The notes under the pieces: model-generated
Told to the model about the DNA's origin: nothing
The model's database searches: none
Seen by the model: the letters and a program-made list of their open reading frames with translations, nothing else
Shown: positions 1-7,505 of the stretch, in pieces
Position numbering within the stretch: position 1 is the first letter of the stretch
How the letters are laid out: the number at the start of each line of letters is the position of its first letter
Position numbers and translations under genes: made by a program
DNA from: an uncultured Bacilli bacterium
GTDB taxonomy: Bacteria > Bacillota_I > Bacilli_A > RFN20 > CAG-449
Direction: 5' to 3'
Assembly: GCA_947593895.1 (NCBI GenBank)
Contig: CANQDY010000001.1
Coordinates: forward strand, 1-35,500
DNA: 35,500 nucleotides

Positions 1-8
1 TTTAATTC

Positions 9-39
9 AAAAAAAAGGAATCCGGTTTCCCAGATTCCT
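9..39 (-). terminator. Intrinsic terminator of the small lipoprotein gene
   Basis: On the minus strand AGGAATC pairs with GATTCCT (positions 16-39, with extra inner GG/CC pairs), followed by a run of eight T (positions 16 to 9). It lies seven bases after the stop codon of the lipoprotein gene. Confidence 0.8.
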
Positions 40-46
40 ACTAATT

Positions 47-331
47 CTATTTTATATCTTTCATTACGCTAATATCATTTGCAGTCCATGATTTTTGAGA
101 ATTAGAACTTGAAGATGAAGTATTAGAATTACTTGATTCAGCACTACTTGATGTTGTTGTAGTAACAGTTGATGTACTATCATCCGATGTATTGTCTGTC
201 GATGTTGTTTCTACATCTGAAATTGAACTAATGGAATTTAAACTAGAAGATTCATTTGGTTTTGATGCGTTGTTACATGCTACTAAGGCCAATGTTGACA
301 TTAATAGTAAACATAGTTTCTTATTTTTCAT
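47..331 (-). CDS. Small Ser/Thr-rich lipoprotein, function unknown
   Basis: A 94-residue exported lipoprotein. The start is the ATG at 331, preceded by a GGAG ribosome binding site; a longer reading frame reaching back to 427 has no such site and would place residues before the signal peptide. The N-terminus has lysines, a hydrophobic stretch and the lipobox L-V-A-C with Cys19 as the lipidated residue. Almost everything after it is Ser, Thr and Asn (about residues 25-80), a flexible wall-spanning linker type of sequence, ending in a short non-repetitive tail containing Trp. No enzymatic domain is visible. It has its own promoter and terminator, so it is monocistronic. Compare the plus-strand lipoprotein at 7506, which has a similar Ser-rich linker but adds a folded domain. 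Function unknown; the lipoprotein call is firm. Confidence 0.75.
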   Translation of the reverse strand: MKNKKLCLLLMSTLALVACNNASKPNESSSLNSISSISDVETTSTDNTSDDSTSTVTTTTSSSAESSNSNTSSSSSNSQKSWTANDISVMKDIK

Positions 332-371
332 ATTTTTTCTCCATTTTTTAAAATTGTTTATTGTAAAAATA

Positions 372-400
372 ATTGTATTTTGATTTAATGAAAAAAACAA
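372..400 (-). promoter_or_regulatory. Sigma-A-type promoter of the small lipoprotein gene
   Basis: On the minus strand TTGTTT (400-395) and TACAAT (377-372) are separated by exactly 17 bases. The predicted 5' leader is about 35 bases and leads to the GGAG site before the ATG at 331. Confidence 0.5.
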
Positions 401-465
401 GAAAATTCTTGAATTTTTTATTATCATTTATTGTTTATTGAATAAGAAATTTAATAGACAATTAA

Positions 466-984
466 TCACTCAAAAAATATAATTGCCAAAGTAACTCCAG
501 ATACAATTCCAATTATATCCGCTAAAAGACCAACTTTTAAAGCGTGTTTCCATTTAGTTATTCCAACACTGGTAAAATATAAACTTAATACATATATCGT
601 GGTATCAGTACTACCTTGTAAAGTTGAAGCGGTTTTACACGATATCGAATCTCCACCACTTGCACATATTTGATCTAAAATAGCTACTGATGCACTTCCG
701 GATATTGGTCGAAATATCACCATTGGAGCAATATCGGAAAACAAATTACTATATGGTAAATATTTACTTAGTATTATTTTTAGGTCCTCAATTATACCGC
801 AACTTTTTAAAAGTGCTACCGCTAGTAGCATAGCGCATACTGAAGGAAAGACTTCTTTAAATAAACCTAGTCCCTCTTTTGTACCCTTAATAAAGGAAGC
901 ATAAGCATTGTTCTTTTTAACAATTGAATACACTAATACAAAACATACTAACATCGGAATAAAGATTAGGCTAATGTTATTCAT
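466..984 (-). CDS. spmB: Spore maturation protein B-like membrane protein
   Basis: A 172-residue membrane protein of the nucleoside-recognition/Gate domain family, close in length to Bacillus SpmB. Family signatures seen: the RPISGSAS motif near residues 92-99, the LQGSTDTT-YVL motif in the middle, and a VGI...HALKVGLLAD block near the C-terminus, with 4-5 hydrophobic segments. In Bacillus, SpmA and SpmB act in dehydration of the spore core, but homologues also occur in bacteria that do not form spores. Here no spmA is next to it: the upstream neighbour is an aldo/keto reductase and a strong terminator separates them, so it must have its own promoter. No Shine-Dalgarno is visible before the ATG at 984, so the start is less certain than the family. 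Confidence 0.85.
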   Translation of the reverse strand: MNNISLIFIPMLVCFVLVYSIVKKNNAYASFIKGTKEGLGLFKEVFPSVCAMLLAVALLKSCGIIEDLKIILSKYLPYSNLFSDIAPMVIFRPISGSASVAILDQICASGGDSISCKTASTLQGSTDTTIYVLSLYFTSVGITKWKHALKVGLLADIIGIVSGVTLAIIFFE

Positions 985-1034
985 ATTACAATTTATGAAT
1001 TATTCTTCACAATAAGAACATTGTAATAAAAGTT

Positions 1035-1071
1035 GAAAAAAACTTGATTATCGGTCAATGATAATCAAGTT
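1035..1071 (-). terminator. Strong intrinsic terminator (possibly bidirectional)
   Basis: A perfect 12-bp inverted repeat, AACTTGATTATC / GATAATCAAGTT (1041-1071), with a seven-base loop. It is followed by a T run on the minus strand and also flanked by T on the plus strand. It closes the aldo/keto reductase unit 18 bases after its stop and isolates spmB. Confidence 0.85.
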
Positions 1072-1088
1072 TTTTATTTAATATCAAA

Positions 1089-1955
1089 TTACTTATTCTT
1101 TTGCTTTGAAAAACAAGGAAACACTTCATAATTTCCATAACTATGGATTTTATCAATTTGACATAGTTTTAACATATCTTCACTACTAATTTCAAAATCT
1201 AAAGTAATATTTGATTTTAAATGATTATAACTAGAAGCTTTAGGTAAAGAAACTAAGCCAAGTTGTAAAGTATATTGAATACAAAGTTGAGCGATACTTA
1301 CCTGGTACTTATCCGCCAAAATTTTAATTTCTTTATTATCAAGTAGTTCACCATGAGCAATCGGTGAATATGCTTCAATAACAATATCATTATCCTGACA
1401 ATATTTTATTAATTCAAAATCAGTATTAGAAATATGAGTTAAAATTTGATTAACCATTGGTTTAACATCTGAATTATTAATTAAATTTTCAATATCAACG
1501 ATTTCAAAATTAGAAACACCTATTGCTTTAATTTTTCCTTTTTTATAAAATTCAATTAACGCTTTCCACGCTTGGAGATTTCCTTCAAAATGGTGATCAC
1601 CATTTCTAAATGTTGCCCAAGGTTGAGGTGAATGGATAATCATTAAATCAATATAATCAACGCCAAGCTTTTCAAAAGATAATTCAATTTCATTTTTTGC
1701 TTCAGCATAGGTTTTAGCCTCTGCAATAAGTTTGGTTTGTAAGAATATTTCCTCGCGGGAAATACCACATGTTTTAATAGCTCTGCCCACTCCTTTTTCA
1801 TTACCATAGGCTTCTGCTGTATCAATATGTCGATAACCCATTTTAAGTGCCGTTTTAACAATTTCTTCTACTTCATCATCATCAATAAGCCAAGTTCCAA
1901 GTCCTATCTGAGGAATTTCTACTCCGTTATATAATTTTAATTTTTTATCAAACAT
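1089..1955 (-). CDS. Aldo/keto reductase
   Basis: A 288-residue NADPH-dependent oxidoreductase of the aldo/keto reductase superfamily, nearest to the 2,5-diketo-gluconate reductase/YvgN-like group. The catalytic tetrad is complete: Asp45 and Tyr50 in GYRHIDTAEAY, Lys75 in FLQTKL, His108 in IIHSP. Later blocks AIGVSNF and YSPIAHG are typical of the (beta/alpha)8 barrel and cofactor site. The start is the ATG at 1955, seven bases after AAGGGAG; an in-frame TTG at 1973 lies upstream of that site and is rejected. It follows the DtxR-type regulator gene by 60 bases with no terminator, so they may be cotranscribed. The substrate cannot be told from sequence; carbonyl detoxification is usual for this group. 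Confidence 0.92.
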   Translation of the reverse strand: MFDKKLKLYNGVEIPQIGLGTWLIDDDEVEEIVKTALKMGYRHIDTAEAYGNEKGVGRAIKTCGISREEIFLQTKLIAEAKTYAEAKNEIELSFEKLGVDYIDLMIIHSPQPWATFRNGDHHFEGNLQAWKALIEFYKKGKIKAIGVSNFEIVDIENLINNSDVKPMVNQILTHISNTDFELIKYCQDNDIVIEAYSPIAHGELLDNKEIKILADKYQVSIAQLCIQYTLQLGLVSLPKASSYNHLKSNITLDFEISSEDMLKLCQIDKIHSYGNYEVFPCFSKQKNK

Positions 1956-2015
1956 CTTCTTTTCTCCCTTCAATTAATAAAAAATGTTTCTAAACTAATC
2001 TATACTTACAACTTA

Positions 2016-2393
2016 TTATTTGTCTTTAAATTCATTTAAATGTTTTTTCATTGCCTGAAATACATCATCAGATATCACATGTTCAATTCGACAAGCATTG
2101 TTTTCTGCAGATTTGGAATCAACTCCAAGCATTTCAAGCATTTTAGTAAGAGTACAATGCTTTTCATAGATATTTTCAGCTTTTTCTTTTCCAAGTTCTG
2201 TTAATTCTATTCCACCTTTATCATCAATAATAATCAGTCCGGAAGAAACCATCTTTTTAACTGCAACTGAAACACTTGATTTTGCAAATTCCATTCTTTC
2301 TACAACATCAATAGAACGGACAAAACTTTTTTCTTTTTTAAGAATAAGAATAGTTTCCAAATACATTTCTACAGATTCATTGTCTTTCATCAT
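2016..2393 (-). CDS. DtxR/MntR-family metal-dependent transcriptional repressor
   Basis: A 125-residue repressor with an N-terminal winged helix (about residues 8-65) and a metal-binding dimerisation domain (70-120). There is no SH3-like third domain, as in MntR. The metal ligands are more like DtxR/IdeR than MntR: Met10 in EMYL, and C-R-x-E-H at 101-105 (Cys101, Glu104, His105), plus His79. MntR has Asp8 and Glu99 where this protein has Met and Cys, so iron is a more likely co-repressor than manganese; this is inference from ligand identity. The ancillary-site positions equivalent to DtxR Glu83 and His98 are Thr and Glu. AGGTG lies before tandem ATG codons; the first, at 2393, is chosen. Probably cotranscribed with the downstream aldo/keto reductase. 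Confidence 0.88.
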   Translation of the reverse strand: MMKDNESVEMYLETILILKKEKSFVRSIDVVERMEFAKSSVSVAVKKMVSSGLIIIDDKGGIELTELGKEKAENIYEKHCTLTKMLEMLGVDSKSAENNACRIEHVISDDVFQAMKKHLNEFKDK

Positions 2394-2416
2394 AATTTAT
2401 CACCTAATATGCTTTG

Positions 2417-2445
2417 ATTTTACCATTAATATGCATAAATGTTAA
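2417..2445 (-). promoter_or_regulatory. Probable promoter of the DtxR-type regulator gene
   Basis: On the minus strand TTAACA (2445-2440) and TAAAAT (2422-2417) are 17 bases apart. The spacer contains the 8-bp palindrome TATGCATA, a possible part of an operator for self-regulation (inference). Confidence 0.4.
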
Positions 2446-2598
2446 GTAATCAATTTATATTTTAGTTAATATGAATTTAATATAAGATTAAAATTAAATA
2501 CAAATTCCTATAGATAATAATCGGCGTTTTAACCTATTGATATGACCGCTAAAATTTAATTTAAAATCAAATATAATATTAACAAATAATTTTATTTA

Positions 2599-3600
2599 TT
2601 ACATTGTTATAAATGGATAACTAATAGTATAATAAGCGTTAAATAATTTTCCAAAGATATATTTATTACCCGCCGATTCAAAATAAATAAATACGCGATT
2701 ATCCTTGATAAAAACTCCTTCGCTCATTGAAGGTAATTTAACATTTTCAATTAATGTAGAGGCATCAGCATAATATAAAGGAACCTCTTTTCCAGAACTG
2801 GAAGAAACCATATCACTTGATTTTATTTCATAAAAACCTAATTGAGAAAGCGCTGGTCCCCAAGATCTGGAAATTACACAAACACCATCTTGAACTGCAA
2901 ATCCTTGAGCAATATCTGGAATTGAAATCTGATAAGCAAGTTCTCCAAGAAAATTCTCCTTACTCTCATCAATTTCATACGCACAGACAAAAGCTTTTTG
3001 TTCAAAGTTATTTGGCGTAGTAATATGATGATTTTTTTCCGTTTCAAATGATTTTGGATAATAGTATTCTCCTACATAAATATATTTCCCATCATTACTG
3101 ACAAATGCTCCTTCTGCATCAACATTAACATAGTTTTTATTTACAATATTACCTCTATCTTCTTTTTCTAATAATTCTTTTAAAGAGAAGATATAAAGTC
3201 GATTACTGACATCATAATCTCCATCTATGAAATCTTCACTTACATATACAAAATCTTTATATATGCTAATTCCACCGCAATGACCAACATATGGACTACC
3301 ATCTTCATTGACAATATTAATTCTTTTATATTTACCCTCATTATCAATCAAATAAATGACACAATGATTTGATCCAACAAGATAACCAGATTGAAGAGTT
3401 AAATATTTTTCTTCACTATAACCTAATCCTTGAGGAATAAAACCATCATTTAATCCAACAATTTTTCCTTCAACATGATATTTATTATAATAATCAAATA
3501 AAATAAATCGCTTACTGACATTTAATCCAGTAATTAATATAAATAAAAACAGGAATAACCCAGTAAACAATCGCTTGATTATTTTTAAAAAGATTTTCAT
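2599..3600 (-). CDS. Membrane-anchored extracellular protein, possible beta-propeller, unknown function
   Basis: A 333-residue protein with one N-terminal membrane helix (about residues 10-28) after a basic start, and the rest predicted outside the cell. The body is rich in short beta-strand-like stretches and recurring Gly-x-Tyr/Val-Tyr units (PQGLGYS, GHCGGISI, YIYVGEYYYP), which suggests a propeller-type fold, but no named family is recognised. There is no lipobox and no catalytic motif that can be pointed to. The start at 3600 is preceded by GAGGTAAAG. It stands alone between the C26-like hydrolase and the dtxR-like gene, with about 50 and 205 bases on either side. Expression as a separate unit is likely. 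Confidence 0.7.
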   Translation of the reverse strand: MKIFLKIIKRLFTGLFLFLFILITGLNVSKRFILFDYYNKYHVEGKIVGLNDGFIPQGLGYSEEKYLTLQSGYLVGSNHCVIYLIDNEGKYKRINIVNEDGSPYVGHCGGISIYKDFVYVSEDFIDGDYDVSNRLYIFSLKELLEKEDRGNIVNKNYVNVDAEGAFVSNDGKYIYVGEYYYPKSFETEKNHHITTPNNFEQKAFVCAYEIDESKENFLGELAYQISIPDIAQGFAVQDGVCVISRSWGPALSQLGFYEIKSSDMVSSSSGKEVPLYYADASTLIENVKLPSMSEGVFIKDNRVFIYFESAGNKYIFGKLFNAYYTISYPFITM

Positions 3601-3652
3601 ATACTTTACCTCTTTTTTACATCGTTATTATCGCATAAATCAACATGTTACT

Positions 3653-4303
3653 TCAAAATAAAATCGATTTTAAAAAATATTTCATCACCTGATCAGTATT
3701 ATTATCGTCAATCTTTTCTAAATGATACTGACATGCAATAATTGGTAAACTTCGGTGAGTAATTAATTCTATTGCCATTTTACAAGTTCCTTCAACAATA
3801 AGATTATTTCCTAATTTGTCAATTTTTTGATGATGAAATGAATTGATTATATATGGTTTAGAGAAAAGATTTTTAAAATAAGAACTATCATTAATTTTTA
3901 AATGATGATTTAATGCATTTTCATGTATTTTTGATTTAATATGTTGAACTAAACTTCCACCAAAATATACATTTATTACCTGAAGACCGCGACATATTCC
4001 TAAAACTGGCCTTTTATTTTTTACTGCATAATCTAAAATTTTAAAATCAAGTTGATCGACTAATGGATCAACTAAAATTGAATCAGGATGATTTTTACGA
4101 TGATAATATTTTGCATCAATATCATTTCCTCCCGGGATCAAGAAGCAATCACATAAGGAAAGAATCTTTTCATCAATATCATTAAAAGGAATTATCAATG
4201 GAATCAAGTTATATCTTTTAACAAATTTTATATAATCTTCATTAACAAAAATCTTCTTAGTTTGATTTTCTATTAAACAACGAGAAGCTATACCTATAAT
4301 CAT
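3653..4303 (-). CDS. Class I glutamine amidotransferase-like gamma-glutamyl hydrolase (peptidase C26)
   Basis: A 216-residue cytosolic hydrolase of the PuuD/gamma-glutamyl-GABA hydrolase type. The nucleophile is Cys104 in LGICRGLQVIN, with the usual PGG-N-DI block before it (about residue 57) and the catalytic His-x-Glu pair as QYHLE (His194, Glu196; most relatives have QFHPE). The protein starts like the family (IIGIASR), which supports the ATG at 4303 although no clear ribosome binding site precedes it. It is slightly shorter than many family members (about 240 residues). Known relatives release glutamate from gamma-glutamyl compounds; no polyamine or folate genes are nearby to fix the substrate. 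Upstream lies 640 bases without genes. Confidence 0.85.
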   Translation of the reverse strand: MIIGIASRCLIENQTKKIFVNEDYIKFVKRYNLIPLIIPFNDIDEKILSLCDCFLIPGGNDIDAKYYHRKNHPDSILVDPLVDQLDFKILDYAVKNKRPVLGICRGLQVINVYFGGSLVQHIKSKIHENALNHHLKINDSSYFKNLFSKPYIINSFHHQKIDKLGNNLIVEGTCKMAIELITHRSLPIIACQYHLEKIDDNNTDQVMKYFLKSILF

Positions 4304-4942
4304 AATCTATATTATTTGAAATCCAATTACATGATTAGGCTAATATCACGCTTTTATAGTTAAAAAAGCAAAATTTCTTATTTCTACTAGTTAACAAAAT
4401 TTAATCATTTTTTCCATTATCTTCTTTTAAACAAAGAGATATTCATCACTTAAACTAAAAAGCTTTATAAAAGCCATTGCAATAATTATAAAATTACTTT
4501 TAACATTTTAAATAATAAATTTCTCTATTATTATATTTATTCTTTATTGATTGACATATTTATGTCAGCATTTACTTATTTATTATTTTTGATGATGTAA
4601 CCCACGTTTGATTTTTTATATCTTCTTTATCATAAGATTAAAATAGATAAATATCAGTTATTGATAATTAATAAATTTATATTTTTTTTAAATGTATAAA
4701 CAGACTTATTAATATTAATGAAAAAATATATCCGTTTTTATTTTAAATATTGTTTAAATGCTAAATAATTCTCATATTTGATTTCTTAACACCAAATTGA
4801 TACATCTTATAATTATTTTTATTAAAATTAAAAATATATTCTGTTTGATTAATGTCTTATAAAAACACCATATACAAATAATATCATATTGATTTGGTAC
4901 ATTTAGTTTCAACATTTTAAAATTCTATTATCCTGTATAACA
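4304..4942. other. 639-base AT-rich intergenic gap, no gene found
   Basis: No reading frame with a ribosome binding site is visible on either strand; stops are frequent in all frames. The only distinct structure is a perfect inverted repeat, TGACATA-TT-TATGTCA, at 4552-4567. No tRNA or other structured RNA was recognised. Confidence 0.6.
4552..4567. repeat. Perfect 7-bp inverted repeat (operator-like)
   Basis: TGACATA and TATGTCA are separated by TT, inside the gene-free gap about 250 bases upstream of the C26-like hydrolase. It could be a regulator binding site; no regulator is identified. Confidence 0.35.
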
Positions 4943-5707
4943 TTAAAAATTGCGATTGTTTTGTAATTTAATATTTGCCTTATCAACAAAATAAAGACAA
5001 GTTATTTTAATCTGCTCTTCTCTAGAAATAGTCGCATCACCATCGCCTCTTTGATGACCATAATCAGCAAAATAAGAATGACATCCACCGATAATAATTA
5101 ATTCATTAAAACTCGATGGATAATTCTTTTTACTACTTTGATATTTATCTAAATTTAAAACCCGATCATTACTACCATAAATTGAAATAACATTAAGATT
5201 TGTTTTACTTAAATCCGAACTTGAATAGGATCCTAATAATAGTAAGCCACTATAATCATCTATGTTTGATGCAATGTATGATGATGCCATCGCTCCGCCT
5301 AAGGAATGTCCACCAAGATACCAAATATCAATACCATCATATTTATCTTTAATCTTCTTCGCAGCATCAATATCAAAAAATGCAAAATTTAATGGCATAT
5401 GCACTAAGGCACAAAATATTCCATTTTTTGCTAGTTCCCTCATTAATGGAGCGTAAGAAGTATATTCAACTTTTGCACCCGGATAAAAGATTAATCCAAT
5501 ACTGGCTTTATCATTTCCAAAAACATAATAGTTTTTATTTTTAGTAACGGTAACATAGTCATCACTAACTAACGCTTGTTTTGCAGTCACTTTGGCATGA
5601 TAATAAATACTAACATAAATTCCAAATGCGCCAAAAATAAATACAAATGTAGAAAATATAGTAACTAAAGTAATTAATAATTTTTTGTGTTTAAGTATCT
5701 TTTTCAT
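4943..5707 (-). CDS. Membrane-anchored alpha/beta hydrolase
   Basis: A 254-residue protein with an N-terminal membrane helix (about residues 10-35) and an alpha/beta-hydrolase domain facing outwards. The triad is visible: Ser135 in LGGHSLGGAM, Asp181 in YGSNDRVL, and His210 in GGCHSYF. This is the Abhydrolase_5-like group often annotated as an extracellular carboxylesterase. The start at 5707 is preceded by AGGAA. Two abutting palindromes sit just before the ribosome binding site and overlap a possible -10 box, so repression by a dimeric regulator is plausible. The substrate is unknown; esterase or lipase-like hydrolysis is the general expectation. Confidence 0.85.
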   Translation of the reverse strand: MKKILKHKKLLITLVTIFSTFVFIFGAFGIYVSIYYHAKVTAKQALVSDDYVTVTKNKNYYVFGNDKASIGLIFYPGAKVEYTSYAPLMRELAKNGIFCALVHMPLNFAFFDIDAAKKIKDKYDGIDIWYLGGHSLGGAMASSYIASNIDDYSGLLLLGSYSSSDLSKTNLNVISIYGSNDRVLNLDKYQSSKKNYPSSFNELIIIGGCHSYFADYGHQRGDGDATISREEQIKITCLYFVDKANIKLQNNRNF

Positions 5708-5718
5708 ATCATTCCTGA

Positions 5719-5743
5719 GGTATTAAATACCATACTTAGTATA
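5719..5743 (-). promoter_or_regulatory. Two abutting palindromes over a possible -10 region
   Basis: GGTATT-A-AATACC (5719-5731) is directly followed by ATACT-T-AGTAT (5732-5742); both are perfect palindromes around one central base. On the minus strand TATACT (5743-5738) could be the -10 box of the hydrolase gene, although the -35 (TTTTAA, 17 bases upstream) is weak. The layout fits an operator. Confidence 0.4.
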
Positions 5744-5781
5744 TCACCTAAACATTACTTTTAAAATAAGGACATAATATA

Positions 5782-6822
5782 TCAAAAAACAATTTGAGAT
5801 AATTCTAAACTAATTTTTTCAAGTTCTATATAATAATGACTAAAATCTAAATCTGCGATTGTAGTTTTTATTAATAAATCTTCACAGCGAACAGTTGTCC
5901 CATCACTAACATTAGCATTTATATTTTTCACTTTAAATTGTAAATAATTATATTCTAAACTATCTTCAATATCTGGAATCTCATCACCATTATTTTTAGT
6001 GTATAAATAAATTAGAATATCATGAATATCTTTATTTTCTGTTAGTTCATATACAGTTTTACCACTAGGTAATTTACTCTTAATGCTGGTATCAAATATA
6101 GGATTAGCATAATTTAATACTACATCTTTAATCAATGTAGCATATTGATAAAGAAAATTAATTCCTTCCTCACCTAAATTATAAATTTCTGTAATCTTTT
6201 CACCAGTATCAACAATTTCGATATTTCCACCTGTTAATGTATATGTTAAGTCAACATTTTTTGTATAAATAGAGTAAACTGGTATAAATAATGTTTTTGA
6301 ATTAATTTTAAATCCTTTTGAAACAAACACATCAGAGGTCACATTAATTGATTTAATTTTTTTCGTATAATCTATTGTGGCTATAGCGTAAATATTTTTA
6401 TCCATTACGCTTTCAACTTTTAATTGAATAGGTTTATTAAATTCATTTAGATTAGTTAAAATTATTTCCTTCTTACTTTGATCATGATCTACTCTCATAA
6501 CACTGGAACAATCACTTCCATCATGATATTTTATTGTTACTTTTACATCTTCCATTGACGCATTATTTGGACTTATAGAATATGAAATTGTTTGAGTCAT
6601 TTGTCCAATTTCATTATTTCCTTTTGATAAGTTTTTTAAAACAATACCTTTAGAAATTGAATTGATTAATTCGTCATCATTTAAAACTGGTAAATCCTTT
6701 TCATTTTCATCTTTTTTAAAAAAATCCCATTTACTAAATCCTTTAGTTACTACACCAAGTGCTCCTCCAACAATTACTAAACCAATTGATAGAGTAATTA
6801 ATATCTTTTCTTTTGTTTTCAT
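5782..6822 (-). CDS. Exported or membrane-anchored protein, unknown function
   Basis: A 346-residue protein. The start is the ATG at 6822 behind GAAAGGAAG; a longer frame to 6861 would run through a terminator hairpin and is rejected. The N-terminus is MKTKEK followed by one hydrophobic helix (to about residue 27) with no lipobox, then a long mostly beta-type region with alternating hydrophobic residues. The N-terminal part (residues about 50-150) resembles bacterial Ig-like/surface repeats in style (ISYSISPNN... VTIKYHDGS), but no family is recognised with confidence. The gene ends 74 bases before the alpha/beta hydrolase gene. Its leader contains an intrinsic terminator directly before the ribosome binding site, suggesting attenuation. 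Confidence 0.65.
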   Translation of the reverse strand: MKTKEKILITLSIGLVIVGGALGVVTKGFSKWDFFKKDENEKDLPVLNDDELINSISKGIVLKNLSKGNNEIGQMTQTISYSISPNNASMEDVKVTIKYHDGSDCSSVMRVDHDQSKKEIILTNLNEFNKPIQLKVESVMDKNIYAIATIDYTKKIKSINVTSDVFVSKGFKINSKTLFIPVYSIYTKNVDLTYTLTGGNIEIVDTGEKITEIYNLGEEGINFLYQYATLIKDVVLNYANPIFDTSIKSKLPSGKTVYELTENKDIHDILIYLYTKNNGDEIPDIEDSLEYNYLQFKVKNINANVSDGTTVRCEDLLIKTTIADLDFSHYYIELEKISLELSQIVF

Positions 6823-6838
6823 TTTTCTTCCTTTCAAT

Positions 6839-6864
6839 AAAAAAGAAGTGCTTTTAGACACTTC
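6839..6864 (-). terminator. Intrinsic terminator inside the leader of the 5782-6822 gene
   Basis: On the minus strand GAAGTG pairs with CACTTC (6864-6845; 8-base loop) followed by six T (6844-6839). It ends only 16 bases before the ATG, so no promoter fits between them. It is either an attenuator or the leftover terminator of a decayed upstream gene. Confidence 0.65.
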
Positions 6865-6890
6865 AATATATTTATTGTTAATAAAAACAA

Positions 6891-6915
6891 ATTATAAGAA
6901 TAATTTTAAAAAAAA
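6891..6915 (-). promoter_or_regulatory. Possible promoter upstream of the leader terminator
   Basis: A perfect TATAAT (6896-6891, minus strand) has weak -35 candidates in a TTGTTCTT stretch 17-19 bases upstream. Transcription from here would give a leader of about 60 bases containing the terminator hairpin, ahead of the gene starting at 6822. Confidence 0.35.
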
Positions 6916-7254
6916 GAACAAATTAATCTTATTATTCATTTGTTTTAGTAGCTTATCAACTAATTTTATTTTTATCGTACAATCAAGTGAAATTCTTTCA
7001 TGTTAATGCTTAGACATTATCGTTCCACCAACAAATAAATTAATATCTTTTTCATTCTCAAAAAAATCGACTAATCCATGAAATTACAACTTGATTACAA
7101 CACAAGTAAAAATTCATTATTAGTTTTTGATACATTTTTAGCGTAATATAAGACTTTTTAATATTAATTATTTTTTACATAACTAAGTCTACCTCTCTTC
7201 GATTTTTAAAATTTGAGGAAAGTCCTTATCAGTATACTCACCATAAATTAATTC
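6892..7254 (-). pseudogene. Probable decayed coding region
   Basis: Protein-like stretches occur on this strand in different frames, broken by stops. At 7254-7189 the frame reads ELIYGEYTDKDFPQILK... to a TAG. At 7174-7058 another frame is open for 38 codons. A third runs from 7083 to 6892 with a single internal TAA at 7005-7003 and includes FFENEKDINLFVGGTI and LVDKLLKQMNNK. A frame change falls at a run of T around 7066-7060 (WISRFF to FFENEK). No start codon with a ribosome binding site remains. The family is not recognised, and in AT-rich DNA such stretches can arise by chance. Confidence 0.35.
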
Positions 7255-7450
7255 TCAGTGGCTTTGTTATCAAGTACTTATCTTTGAATTTCTTTTATCA
7301 TACTTGCTACAAGAACACCAAATTATCAAGTTATACTAAAAAACATTTAGCAATAATTCAAATTATTGCACACATTTTCAACTAACTTTTCTAAATAAAT
7401 TTCTCTTAATAAGTTGATTTATTAAAATAAAAAGATAAAAATATAATTGA
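7255..7450. other. AT-rich gap, nothing recognised
   Basis: The remainder of the gene-free stretch between 6865 and 7505. No RNA gene or reading frame with a ribosome binding site is seen here. An RNase P-like string just to the left is discussed under rejected items. Confidence 0.5.
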
Positions 7451-7479
7451 TTGTAGTAATCAGAATTAAAAGATATACT
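7451..7479 (+). promoter_or_regulatory. Sigma-A-type promoter of the Ser-rich lipoprotein gene
   Basis: TTGTAG (7451-7456) and TATACT (7474-7479) are separated by 17 bases. The leader is about 20 bases and contains AAAGGA before the ATG at 7506. Confidence 0.6.
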
Positions 7480-7505
7480 TTCTACTTTAATTAAAGGATA
7501 AAAAA

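Noticed and set aside
1643..1861. Second minus-strand frame of 72 codons within the aldo/keto reductase
   Set aside because: Lies entirely inside a gene with a complete catalytic tetrad; no start signal.
6662..7006. Plus-strand open frame of 114 codons
   Set aside because: It runs antisense to the start of the exported-protein gene, its ribosome binding site and leader terminator; Lys/Phe-rich low-complexity translation without start signals.
7215..7225. GAGGAAAGTCC on the plus strand, identical to a conserved string of RNase P RNA
   Set aside because: No other RNase P element follows (no P4 partner ACAGAA block, no conserved central core), and on the minus strand the same bases read as plausible codons of the decayed gene (DKDFPQ). 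Treated as coincidence.
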